A stretch of 64,000 bases of DNA, taken from the NCBI GenBank assembly GCA_030525945.1, contig JAUNDT010000007.1:1-64000 (forward strand), written 5' to 3'. Shown here in pieces: positions 7,733-15,749 of this stretch. The stretch's first letter is position 1. Every line of letters starts with the position of its first letter. Source of the DNA: Coriobacteriaceae bacterium. GTDB lineage: Bacteria > Actinomycetota > Coriobacteriia > Coriobacteriales > Coriobacteriaceae. A program made the position numbers and the translations under genes. Below the pieces are notes generated by a model. That model was not told the origin of the DNA, searched no databases, and saw only the letters and a list, made by a program, of their open reading frames with translations.

Positions 7733-9859
7733 ATGCGCATATCTATCGGTAATGGAGGGCCATCGCGGCTGCGTCGCGCGGCGTGCGGCATCATGGCCGG
7801 CGCGGTGCTGTTCACCGCGGCTCCGCTGAGCGCCTTTGCCTGCACGCAGGTGTGGGTCCCTGGCCAGTTCACGGCCAACGGCGACCGATACGTGGGCCGC
7901 TCGGAGGACTACGCCTCGCGCCATCTCAAGATCTTCGGCATCGAGGAGCCGCAGGCAAACACCCATTACACCTCGGAAGAGTCCGGCTTTGACTGGACCT
8001 CCGACAAGACGTCCTACCGCTACACCTACGTGCGCGACCATCCCAGCGACTGGTCCGGCCGCTCCGACGCGTACTCCGAGGCCGGCATCAACGAGCACGG
8101 CGTGTCCTGCTCGGCCACGCTGACCACGAACATGAACGCCGAGATGGAGAAGATCGACCCGCTGAGCGAAACGGGTATTGGCGAGTACAACTACGCCAGC
8201 GTTATCCTGGGCGAATGCAAGACCGCGCGCGAGGGCGTTGAGCTTCTCGGCCGCCTGATTGACGAGCAGGGCGCGAGCGGCAACGACCAGATCACCATCT
8301 CCGACCCCGAGGAAACCTGGCTGTTCTGCGCGCTTTCCGGCCATCAGTGGGTTGGCTTCAAGATGCCCGAGGACCAGGTGTCGGTGAACCCGAACATGGG
8401 CAACCTCCGCTTTAAGGTCGACCTGGACGACGCCGAGAACTGCCTGCACTCCAAGGGCATCCTGAGCGTGCCTGAGGAGGCCGGCCTGCTCAAGACGTAC
8501 GAGGACGGCACCCCCGACATCGCCTCCACCTACGGCGTGTCCGACGCCAAGCACAGCAGCGGCACCACCACCCGCTACGTGCAGGGTCGCCACTACTTTG
8601 AGGCCCCGCTGCCCGAGGGCAGCTACGAGGTCACCCCGGGCAAAGGCGTGACCAGGCTCGACGAGCCCACGCAGTTCTTCACCCCGGGTCGCTCCGGCTG
8701 GACCACCAACGAGATCCTGCGCTCGCTCGCGGCCCGCGGCGAGGGCACCGACGTTGACGCCAACAAGGACGCCGCGTTCGGCGCCATTGGCAACAACCGC
8801 ACGGTTGAGAGCCACATGTTCCAGATCCGCGACGGTTTGAGCTCCGACATCGCCACGGTGCAGTGGGAGTGCCTGTCGCGCACTGAGTTCTCGATTTACG
8901 TCCCGCTGTACTCCGCGCTGCTCACCCAGGTGAGCCCGTACTTCAGCGACCTGAGCTGCGACGAGACCCATCAGGGCCCCACGCAGAAGGACGACGTTGA
9001 GTGGGCCATGCAGGAGGAGCCCGAGAATTCCCTGCCGTTCGTCCTCATGGACATCAACACGCTCGCGTACAACCACCGCGACTCCATGGCCGTCGGCGTG
9101 CGCGCGTACCTGGACGCCATGCAAGCGCAGATCATCGCCCAGCAGGACGCCGTCGACGCCCTGATGCAGGCGACCCCCGCCGAGGGCCGCACCGAGCTTG
9201 CCAACAAGGCTCAGATGGCCGTGGTCGAGCAGGTTTACCTCAAGTGCAACGCGCTGCTCGACGAGATGCGCGCCTACATCAAGGCCGGCGACTTTACCCA
9301 GCCCTTCGCGGCGTCTGACATGAACGCCGATGGCACCGACCTGGCCACGCCCGTTGTGTACGCCGACGCCGTTGTGGCGCCCTCGATCACCCAGCAGCCC
9401 GTGTCCGCCACCTACAAGCAGGGCGCCGCTGCGTCCGACCTCACCGTGACCGCCAGCTCTGCCAGCGGAAGCGCCCTTTCCTATGAGTGGTTCGTCAAGA
9501 CGGGCGACACCGTGACCTCCACGGGCGTCAAGACCGCGAACATGCCCGTGAGCACGGAGAAGGCGGGCGAGACCACGTACTTCTGCCGCGTGACGAACGC
9601 CGCGGGGCTCTCGGTTGATTCCGACGCGGTGACCGTTGTGGTGACTGCCGTTAAGCCGCCGGTTGATCCGGATCCGGACAAGCCCGGCACGACCGATCCT
9701 ACGCCGAGCAAGCCGTCCCACAAGCCCGGCGGCTCGCTGCCTCAGACGGGTGACCCGCTGAGCATGCTCGCCATGGCGGGTATGGCCCTGACCGGCGCCG
9801 GCGCCACGGTTTGCGGTGCTCGCACCATGCGCCGCAATCGCCGCAGCAAGGTGCAGTAA
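7733..9859 (+). CDS. Secreted, sortase-anchored C69-family dipeptidase
   Basis: 708-residue cell-surface peptidase. A signal peptide ends near AFA-C; Cys37 then becomes the N-terminal nucleophile typical of peptidase family C69 (U34). The catalytic domain covers about residues 37-500, with EAGINEHGVSCSATLT and NPNMGNLRF recognisable. An Ig-like domain (about 548-645) and a Pro/Asp-rich stalk lead to LPQTG, a hydrophobic segment and a basic tail, the signals for sortase attachment to the cell wall. The ATG at 7733 follows AAAGGAGA. A terminator follows. Such enzymes split dipeptides outside the cell, for nutrition or host interaction. Function is firm; the substrate range is unknown. Confidence 0.92.
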   Translation: MRISIGNGGPSRLRRAACGIMAGAVLFTAAPLSAFACTQVWVPGQFTANGDRYVGRSEDYASRHLKIFGIEEPQANTHYTSEESGFDWTSDKTSYRYTYVRDHPSDWSGRSDAYSEAGINEHGVSCSATLTTNMNAEMEKIDPLSETGIGEYNYASVILGECKTAREGVELLGRLIDEQGASGNDQITISDPEETWLFCALSGHQWVGFKMPEDQVSVNPNMGNLRFKVDLDDAENCLHSKGILSVPEEAGLLKTYEDGTPDIASTYGVSDAKHSSGTTTRYVQGRHYFEAPLPEGSYEVTPGKGVTRLDEPTQFFTPGRSGWTTNEILRSLAARGEGTDVDANKDAAFGAIGNNRTVESHMFQIRDGLSSDIATVQWECLSRTEFSIYVPLYSALLTQVSPYFSDLSCDETHQGPTQKDDVEWAMQEEPENSLPFVLMDINTLAYNHRDSMAVGVRAYLDAMQAQIIAQQDAVDALMQATPAEGRTELANKAQMAVVEQVYLKCNALLDEMRAYIKAGDFTQPFAASDMNADGTDLATPVVYADAVVAPSITQQPVSATYKQGAAASDLTVTASSASGSALSYEWFVKTGDTVTSTGVKTANMPVSTEKAGETTYFCRVTNAAGLSVDSDAVTVVVTAVKPPVDPDPDKPGTTDPTPSKPSHKPGGSLPQTGDPLSMLAMAGMALTGAGATVCGARTMRRNRRSKVQ

Positions 9860-9920
9860 CACAGCGGCACCGTAGCCGTCTGACTCGAGCGCGCTCGCAG
9901 CCAGCGTAAGCGCTCGCCCC

Positions 9921-9972
9921 CGCGCCCCGCGATTTCCAAGGCCCATGCCGAAGAAATCGCGGGGCGCGTTTT
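9921..9972 (+). terminator. Rho-independent terminator after the dipeptidase
   Basis: A 15-bp perfect stem (arms 9921-9935 and 9954-9968) with an 18-nt loop is followed by TTTTT. It lies 60 bp after the dipeptidase stop. Confidence 0.8.
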
Positions 9973-9991
9973 TGCGGGTCCTGGCACGATG

Positions 9992-10035
9992 AAAAAGACC
10001 CGCCAGTTGAGCATCGCTGAGAGGCCGGCGGGTTT
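9992..10035 (-). terminator. Minus-strand terminator, probably of the ancestral isochorismatase gene
   Basis: Read on the minus strand, AACCCGCC pairs with GGCGGGTC and is followed by TTTTT. It lies just downstream of the relic 3' end of the isochorismatase gene (10079-10156). It fits as that gene's original terminator, now cut off by the inserted cassette. Confidence 0.6.
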
Positions 10036-10078
10036 ACTGATTTCAATCATATATCATGCAGAAAGCGGAGCTGCGTCA

Positions 10079-10156
10079 TCAATCCATAATTCTGACCTGG
10101 CAGCTGGCCATGGTTGCCAGGGCTGCCTCGTGCGCGGCGGGCGTGATCCCGGCGCA
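10079..10156 (-). pseudogene. Relic 3' end of the isochorismatase-family gene
   Basis: On the minus strand this encodes AGITPAAHEAALATMASCQV followed by RIMD and a stop. It is nearly the same as the C-terminus of the intact gene at 11245-11781. At DNA level 10089-10156 and 11258-11325 agree at 64 of 68 positions. The two copies flank the 1.1-kb cassette with the next two genes. This looks like the old gene end, displaced when the cassette was inserted or duplicated. Confidence 0.8.
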
Positions 10157-10190
10157 TGTCACCGAAACGCTTGAACCGTCTAGTGGATGT

Positions 10191-10232
10191 GTTACCCTAC
10201 AAATTGAATAATAGTAAGAAATGTAGGGTAAA
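10191..10232 (+). promoter_or_regulatory. Inverted-repeat operator before the small-protein/nucleotidyltransferase pair
   Basis: TTACCCTACA (10192-10201) and TGTAGGGTAA (10222-10231) form a 10-bp inverted repeat around the AT-rich sequence where a -10 box would lie. AGGAGG and the ATG of the first gene follow within 20 bp. This is the usual layout for an autoregulated toxin-antitoxin operon. Confidence 0.6.
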
Positions 10233-10247
10233 CATAGGAGGCGCACG

Positions 10248-10559
10248 ATGTCCGTTCTAGAAGAAGTTCTGGAAGAGGAATATCATCGCTCCGTGAGATT
10301 GCGGATGAACCTCGAGCGGGAAATCTCCGCGCTTCCCAAAGGCAGCGTGCGCGTGCGTCAGATTCGTGGGAGGGAGTATTACTACCTCAATTACCGAGAA
10401 GGGGATAAGGTGAGATCTGATTACATCCCCGCCGATGAAGTAGATGAGCTGCGGGAAAAGATTATGCGTCGCAGACAGCTCAAGGCGGCGCTCGCCGAAC
10501 AAGCACGCGACCAGAAAAAACTGGAGCGTGCACTGGGAAGAAGGCCGCATGTCGACTAA
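10248..10559 (+). CDS. Small charged protein, putative antitoxin/partner of the nucleotidyltransferase
   Basis: 103 residues, highly charged, with a predicted helix, a small beta unit (VRQIRGREYYYLNYREGDKV) and a long C-terminal helix. Similar DUF6788-like small proteins are found before nucleotidyltransferase-fold genes; this family assignment is tentative. It has a strong AGGAGG site and an inverted-repeat operator upstream. Its last 11 bp overlap the next gene, implying translational coupling. Antitoxin or DNA-binding function is inferred from position only. Confidence 0.6.
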   Translation: MSVLEEVLEEEYHRSVRLRMNLEREISALPKGSVRVRQIRGREYYYLNYREGDKVRSDYIPADEVDELREKIMRRRQLKAALAEQARDQKKLERALGRRPHVD

Positions 10560-11226
10560 ACAGCAGGAGTCATTTTCGAGTATTTTGAAGTTGATCGAAG
10601 ACGCCGGCTGCTCGCGGCACGTGATGGTCGTTGGCTCTTGGGCAGAATATCTGTATAGGGAAACAGGGCTTCTCAAGGGTTTTGACCCCAATATCAGGAC
10701 GCTCGACGTGGATTTCCTGGTCAAGAATCTGCGCAGACCCAACCCTGCGGCGAGTCTTTCCCTTTTGGCTAAAGAGCGGGGTTTTATTGTTGATGCTGAC
10801 TATATGGACGGCACGACAAAAATCAATGATCTTGCTGGATTAGAAGTCGAGTTTCTCATCTGCGCGCGGGGGAAGGGCATCGAACAAACCCTTAGGACGA
10901 ATGTTGGCGTGACGGCGCAGGTGATGCGCCATATGGAGCTGCTGGTCAGACATAGTGTTGACGTTACCTATATCAACCACTTGGTTACAGTGCCGGCTCC
11001 TGAGGCCTACGTGGTTCACAAGATGGTGATAAACAAAAGCCGTGGGGTTAAGGCAGAAAAGGACGCTCGAGCGATTGAGGCCCTTTGGCCCTATCTCGAC
11101 ATGAGGAAGATTGACCAGTTCTTGGGAGAGCTCTCAAAACGGGAAAGGTCGCGCGTGCGGGAGTTTATGAATGGCAGGGGAAACGTGCTGAAGATGCCGG
11201 ATGAGGGTGCTGCTGGGACAGCGTGA
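10549..11226 (+). CDS. Nucleotidyltransferase-fold protein (GSU2403-like)
   Basis: 225 residues. HVMVVGSWAEYLY followed by TLDVDFLVKN gives the G-S and D-x-D pattern of polymerase-beta-type nucleotidyltransferases. Later, EVEFL supplies a possible third acid. The start at 10549 lies inside the previous gene and gives the conserved MSTKQQESF opening; longer frames would run through the partner gene. Proteins of this fold act as toxins or tRNA/protein modifiers in AbiE- and MenT-type systems. Here the two-gene cassette is flanked by 68-bp direct repeats of the neighbouring isochorismatase gene, which suggests recent acquisition. Toxin activity is inferred. Confidence 0.7.
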   Translation: MSTKQQESFSSILKLIEDAGCSRHVMVVGSWAEYLYRETGLLKGFDPNIRTLDVDFLVKNLRRPNPAASLSLLAKERGFIVDADYMDGTTKINDLAGLEVEFLICARGKGIEQTLRTNVGVTAQVMRHMELLVRHSVDVTYINHLVTVPAPEAYVVHKMVINKSRGVKAEKDARAIEALWPYLDMRKIDQFLGELSKRERSRVREFMNGRGNVLKMPDEGAAGTA

Positions 11227-11244
11227 GCTTCTAGGGCATGGAGC

Positions 11245-11781
11245 TCATCGCCCCACGATTCTGACCTGGCAGCTGGCCATGGTTGCCAGGGCGGCCTCGT
11301 GCACGGCGGGCGTGACGCCGGCGCAGAGGCGCGCGTCCACGCTGAGCGGGACCTCGGGGAGATGCGCCTTGATGGTGAGCGCGTTGGAGACCACGCAGAT
11401 GTCGGTGCACAGGCCGCAGAGCTCGATGGAGTCGATGGGCTCGGCGGCGTTTTGCTGAACAAGCCAACGCGCGAGGTCGAGCGACCCGAACGAGGGCTTG
11501 TCGAACACCGGCGCGCCCCGCTGTTCGCGCACGGCCTCGAGGGCGGGGCAGAGCTCCCAGCCGTGGGTCCCGCGGATGCAGTGGGCGACGGGCAGATTGC
11601 GCCCCTCCTGCGTGCGGGCGTAGTCGGCGCCGTGCGTGTCGCGCGTGAACACGACCGTGCCCTCAAAGCCGCGCGCCCGCTCCGCGACGTCCGCGACAAT
11701 GGCCTGCGCCTCGGGCGTGCCGAGCGCCCCGTCGATGAAGTCGTTTTGCATGTCGACGACGATGAGGTAGGAGTTGGGCAT
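11245..11781 (-). CDS. Isochorismatase-family cysteine hydrolase
   Basis: 178 residues. Catalytic triad elements are visible: Asp9 in DMQNDF, Lys in DKPSFGS and Cys in CGLCTDICVVSNAL. The family includes nicotinamidases, isochorismatases and other amidases. The metal site of nicotinamidase (D-x-H-x-x-x-H) is not evident, since TRDTHGADY takes its place, so a pncA name is not used. The start follows AAGGAG. The last 68 bp are duplicated at 10089-10156 on the far side of the nucleotidyltransferase cassette, so the gene's own end was rebuilt or retained at the insertion. Confidence 0.85.
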   Translation of the reverse strand: MPNSYLIVVDMQNDFIDGALGTPEAQAIVADVAERARGFEGTVVFTRDTHGADYARTQEGRNLPVAHCIRGTHGWELCPALEAVREQRGAPVFDKPSFGSLDLARWLVQQNAAEPIDSIELCGLCTDICVVSNALTIKAHLPEVPLSVDARLCAGVTPAVHEAALATMASCQVRIVGR

Positions 11782-11909
11782 GGTGGGGCTCCTTTAGAGC
11801 GGGGCAATAACTCTCACATTCCTTTATAAACGAAACAGAGAACTCCGCCAGCCTGGAGAATTCCGCCAGCCACACGGCAAAGCGAAACAACTACGCCCAA
11901 GCCGCTTTG

Positions 11910-11958
11910 AAGAACGCCTGTTCGATCGATACAATACAGCGATCGAACAGGCGTTCTT
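11910..11958 (+). promoter_or_regulatory. Perfect inverted repeat with two GATC sites before the R-M fusion gene
   Basis: AAGAACGCCTGTTCGATCG (11910-11928) is exactly mirrored at 11940-11958, around ATACAATACAG, which contains a good -10-like ATACAAT. Each arm holds one GATC (11924-11927 and 11941-11944), the site expected for a Sau3AI-type enzyme. The repeat ends 12 bp before the chosen ATG. It could be a repressor site, a methylation-sensitive promoter or an mRNA hairpin covering the start. Confidence 0.65.
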
Positions 11959-11970
11959 AAGGTGGCGAAC

Positions 11971-14649
11971 ATGGGCGCGATTCTCGAATACGACAGCTCA
12001 TCAATCGACTCGATTCTCGCATATGCCAAGCAGCTGGAAGGTCATACGCTGCGAGATGAGTGCCCCGAGCTCAAGCAGCTCGATGACCCGCATAAAAGGC
12101 GTGGCTCGTTTGGAAACGCCGTAGAAAAGTACTACTTCCACTACGAGATCAACAGCAACCCTGAGGCAGACTTTGCCGAGGTTGGCACAGAGCTCAAAAC
12201 AACACCGCTCAAGCAGCTGAAAGACGGCCGCTTTTCGGCAAAAGAGCGCCTCGTGATCAGCATGATTAACTATATGAGCGTGGTGGACGAAACCTGGGAG
12301 ACGAGCTCCCTGCAGAAAAAGCTGCAGTGCATCCTGCTCATCGCTTATCAATACGACAAAGAGCTCAACCCTATCGATTACCTTGTCAAACTCGTTGAGC
12401 TTTGGGGGATTCCGGACGAAGACATCCCTACGTTCAAAAAGGACTGGGACACAATCGTATGGAAGATCAGGCACGGCAGGGCTCATGAGCTATCGGGATC
12501 CGACACCTTGTATCTCGAAGCGGCAACGAAGGCAGCCAATGCGTCCAAGCGCACGGAGCAGCCCTATTCGAGTGTCCCCGCCAAGCCGCGTGCATGGGCG
12601 ATCAAGCCGTCCTATATGACCACGGCGCTCAACGACATGCTCGAGGCGCAGGCCATTCGCAGGGACTCAAGGGACAAAACGCTCGACTTGCTCTCGTTGG
12701 TGCGCAAACGGTTCGAGCCCTACATTGGCCTAACGGAAAACGAGCTTGCGCAGGCTTGCGGCCATACATGGGAGGGGAGCCGAAAGCCCAAGAACCTCGG
12801 GGCGCTCATAACGAAGCACATCTTGGGGGTCGACCAGGAGTCCCGCATCGCCGAGTTCGAAAAGGCCGGGGTTAAGACCAAGACGATGAGGGTCAAGCGC
12901 AGCGGCATACCAAAGGAGTCGATCTCCTTCCCAACGTTTGATTACTTCAAGCTGGCAAGCTGCGAATTCGATTCGAGCGACTTTAGGCAGTACCTGGCTC
13001 AGAAGTACCTCTTTGTGGTGTATCGGGAGGACAGCGAGGAAAAAGACGTCTTCAGGCTTTCGGAGGTCATGTTTTGGCAAATGCCCGACGCGGATCTGCT
13101 GGAGGCGCGGCGCTGCTACGAGGAGATGCAAAACCGGGTGATCACCGGGCATGCGGACCGTTCGGTCAAATCGACGGAGAACCGCTGCTGCCACGTGCGC
13201 CCTCACGGCAGAAACAAGGCAGATGTGCTTCCGACCCCTTATGGATCGTTGGAGACAAAGAAGTGCTTTTGGCTGAATGCGCGCTATGTGGGCGCGGAGA
13301 TCGATAGAGTAAAGCGGGACTTGCGGGCTCCAACCGAGGAGACGCTTAAGGAGAGGCTGGAGCAATACAGGATGGATGGAAACGTGATTCGAGTTGCAGA
13401 GCTATTTGCCGGTGTAGGCGGCTTCCGCCTGGGTCTCGAGGGGTATAGCAACGAGGACCATCCTGAGTTTTCTCTGCCGTCGGCGGGTCCGTTTGTGACG
13501 GTTTGGGCGAATCAATGGGAGCCGCAGGGCGCGCCGGCCAAGCAGTTCGCCGCCCGTTGCTATGAAGAGCGGTTCGGGTATGGCTCGGTGGTGAACGAGG
13601 ACATCCATGTTGTGCTCGATGCCTATGAGGCGGGCAAGATCGACATTCCCGATGTGGACATGGTTGTGGGCGGGTTCCCCTGCCAGGACTATTCCGTTGC
13701 CAAGCCGCTCTCGCAGGCAAGCGGCATTGAGGGCAAGAAGGGCGTGCTCTGGTGGGAGATCTATCGGTTCCTGCAGCTCAAGCAGCCAAAGTTCTGTCTG
13801 TTTGAGAATGTTGACCGACTGCTCAAGAGCACGGCCGCCCAGCGAGGTCGCGACTTTGCCATCATTTTGTCCTGCCTTGCCTCCCTTGGGTACGCGGTCG
13901 AGTGGCGTGTGGTGAACGGAGCGGATTACGGGTTCCCCCAAAAGCGCCGCCGCGTGTATATCTATGCTGAGCGGACCGATGAGGCATGGGACCTTTCGGA
14001 GCGTCTGGCTTCGGGCGTTATGGCGGAGGCTCTGCCTGCGTGTGCTGTGGGTGACCTGGCGACGTTTTCCGTCTTTGCCGATCCGTACGAGAACACGGAG
14101 CGCTTTGGCGAAGGTGCGAAGGCCTCGCCGTTCCTGAATTCCGGTGTTATGCAGGGCTGCAACGTGGTGACGGCTAAAGTTGAGACCGCGTACGAGGGGG
14201 CTCGCACCGTGCTGGGGGACATTCTCGTTCCGAGCGAGGAGGTTCCGGAAGAGTTCTACGTCGAGGAAGACAAGCTCGAGAAGTGGCGCTATTTCAAGGG
14301 CGGTAAGAACGAGCCTCGCATCAATAAGAAGACGGGGCACGAGTACCGGTATGCCGAAGGCGCCATGGCGTTTCCCGACCCCATTGATGCGCCGGCCCGA
14401 ACGATTCTCACAAGTGAGGGGGGGGGTGCAGCTTCTCGCAGCAAACACATCGTGCAAGCTGGAGGCGGGCGTTACCGCAGACTGGTTCCCGAAGAGCTGG
14501 AGCAACTGCAGGGATTCCCGAAGGGCTGGACGGATACCGGCATGACCAACATCAACCGCGCCTTCTGCATGGGCAACGCCCTGATCGTGGGCATCCCGCA
14601 TGCGATCGGGCGAGCGATGGTCAAGCTTGGCGGCGTGCAGACGAAGTAG
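11971..14649 (+). CDS. Fused Sau3AI-type restriction endonuclease and DNA cytosine-5 methyltransferase
   Basis: One 892-residue chain carries both halves of a type II restriction-modification system. Residues about 1-470 follow Sau3AI: a MutH-like catalytic domain with GSFGNAVEKYYF and EVGTELKTTP (about 70-79), then a second MutH-like domain starting near KPSYMTTALN. Residues about 472-892 are a complete C5-methyltransferase: motif I AELFAGVGGF (near 476), motif IV GFPCQ with Cys571, motif VI ENVDRL, QKRRRVYI, RRLVPEELEQLQGFP and the final GNALIVGIPHAIG. GATC specificity is inferred from Sau3AI kinship. ATG 11971 was chosen because AAGGTGG precedes it; GTG 11962 is possible. ATG 13372 could start a separate methyltransferase. 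A run of nine G lies at 14418-14426. Confidence 0.88.
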   Translation: MGAILEYDSSSIDSILAYAKQLEGHTLRDECPELKQLDDPHKRRGSFGNAVEKYYFHYEINSNPEADFAEVGTELKTTPLKQLKDGRFSAKERLVISMINYMSVVDETWETSSLQKKLQCILLIAYQYDKELNPIDYLVKLVELWGIPDEDIPTFKKDWDTIVWKIRHGRAHELSGSDTLYLEAATKAANASKRTEQPYSSVPAKPRAWAIKPSYMTTALNDMLEAQAIRRDSRDKTLDLLSLVRKRFEPYIGLTENELAQACGHTWEGSRKPKNLGALITKHILGVDQESRIAEFEKAGVKTKTMRVKRSGIPKESISFPTFDYFKLASCEFDSSDFRQYLAQKYLFVVYREDSEEKDVFRLSEVMFWQMPDADLLEARRCYEEMQNRVITGHADRSVKSTENRCCHVRPHGRNKADVLPTPYGSLETKKCFWLNARYVGAEIDRVKRDLRAPTEETLKERLEQYRMDGNVIRVAELFAGVGGFRLGLEGYSNEDHPEFSLPSAGPFVTVWANQWEPQGAPAKQFAARCYEERFGYGSVVNEDIHVVLDAYEAGKIDIPDVDMVVGGFPCQDYSVAKPLSQASGIEGKKGVLWWEIYRFLQLKQPKFCLFENVDRLLKSTAAQRGRDFAIILSCLASLGYAVEWRVVNGADYGFPQKRRRVYIYAERTDEAWDLSERLASGVMAEALPACAVGDLATFSVFADPYENTERFGEGAKASPFLNSGVMQGCNVVTAKVETAYEGARTVLGDILVPSEEVPEEFYVEEDKLEKWRYFKGGKNEPRINKKTGHEYRYAEGAMAFPDPIDAPARTILTSEGGGAASRSKHIVQAGGGRYRRLVPEELEQLQGFPKGWTDTGMTNINRAFCMGNALIVGIPHAIGRAMVKLGGVQTK

Positions 14650-14706
14650 AAGCCATAGCGTGCAGATGGGGTCAATCGCGAGTTAGGCGGTTGGCCCCAT
14701 CTGTCA

Positions 14707-15732
14707 CTAGCTGTTAAGTTGCAGAAAAGCGCTGTGATGCGCGCGCAGACGCGATTGCGAGGGCCAGTACTCCTCCTGTTTGGGAAGGGCGATGCGCCGT
14801 CTGTCGAAGTGGTTGTAGACCGAGTTGCTCAGACGGTTTCCCACGACCACTTCGTATGTATCCGGGTTAATTGAGATAAGGGACTGCTGGTACAGGGAGC
14901 CAAGGTCGGATCTAAGCAGAATGCCAGACGACGGGCGCACACTTGCAGAGCCAAGGTATGAGCTGACGTATATCGCATCGAGGGCGGCTGGCGTGTCGTA
15001 GCCGGAAATCGCGCAGCGACCGTCGTAGGCATCGAGCAGTTTTGTTTTGAAAGAGTTGATTCGCGTCGATTTGGAGCGCTGCGCGAGCGCGTTGAACTCG
15101 AGCGCCTGTTCGCGCGGTGTCCCAAAGAACTGAAACTCAAGAGGGCTTTCGAGCGTAATGCCTAAATGGGCGATGCCCGCCTTTCTAGCGGCCTCATCTA
15201 TCTCATGCAGAGAGACCGGGGAAAGCGAGTCGAAGCTCTGCTTATGGACGGGGCCGTGCAGGGTGAACGTGCCGGAGATGTCGTTGTAACTCTCGAGGAA
15301 CGCGAGGCCAAGGCAGAGGTATTCGGATTCCGATTTGTAGAAGACGCCTACGGGGATGCCGTCAATGAGGCAGTTGATGAGCGAGCTGTTGTACTGGGCT
15401 GATCCTGGCTTGAGCCCGCTGTTATGGCGATGCTCGGAGTACTGGATCACCCAAGTTCCGTCGTCGAGTTGATGGACCGAGTCGGTTCCATAGATTGTGG
15501 GGTTCGCAATGGTAATCGAAATGGCATAGCGGTATCCGCCGGGCTTGTGGATGCCTCGCTGGGCCACGAGCGTTATGGGCATATCGCTCGGCGTGTGCTC
15601 TTTCCACGGTCGGGGCCCCGTTTCGTTTTCGTGGTCGAGAAACCACTGATATGCCGGCAGGTACGGCTTGGGCACGAGCGAGGCTGCGCGTTCGTAGGAG
15701 AGGGAAAGCCCCTGGTATGTGGTGATCGACAT
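14707..15732 (-). CDS. HNH-endonuclease-like protein with degenerate active site
   Basis: 341 residues. The C-terminal region follows the restriction-type HNH fold: LLDAYDGRCAISGYDTPAAL, then SSGILLRSDLGSLYQQSLIS. The two key His positions are changed. Where relatives read A-A-H-I this protein has AIYVSSY, and where they read D-L-H-x-L-F-D it has DLGSLYQ. The N-terminal part (GVFYKSESEYLCLGLAFLES) is like the sensor part of such enzymes. It starts 17 bp after the DUF262 gene, so it is probably the second gene of that operon. It may be a non-cutting DNA- or target-binding subunit. The start follows GAGG. Confidence 0.7.
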   Translation of the reverse strand: MSITTYQGLSLSYERAASLVPKPYLPAYQWFLDHENETGPRPWKEHTPSDMPITLVAQRGIHKPGGYRYAISITIANPTIYGTDSVHQLDDGTWVIQYSEHRHNSGLKPGSAQYNSSLINCLIDGIPVGVFYKSESEYLCLGLAFLESYNDISGTFTLHGPVHKQSFDSLSPVSLHEIDEAARKAGIAHLGITLESPLEFQFFGTPREQALEFNALAQRSKSTRINSFKTKLLDAYDGRCAISGYDTPAALDAIYVSSYLGSASVRPSSGILLRSDLGSLYQQSLISINPDTYEVVVGNRLSNSVYNHFDRRRIALPKQEEYWPSQSRLRAHHSAFLQLNS

Positions 15733-15749
15733 GGCTACCTCGATGACTA

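Noticed and set aside
7511..9946. Very long open frame on the minus strand opposite the dipeptidase gene
   Set aside because: It is antisense to a gene with clear family motifs, has Gly/His/Arg-rich composition typical of GC-rich shadow frames, and no conserved domain.
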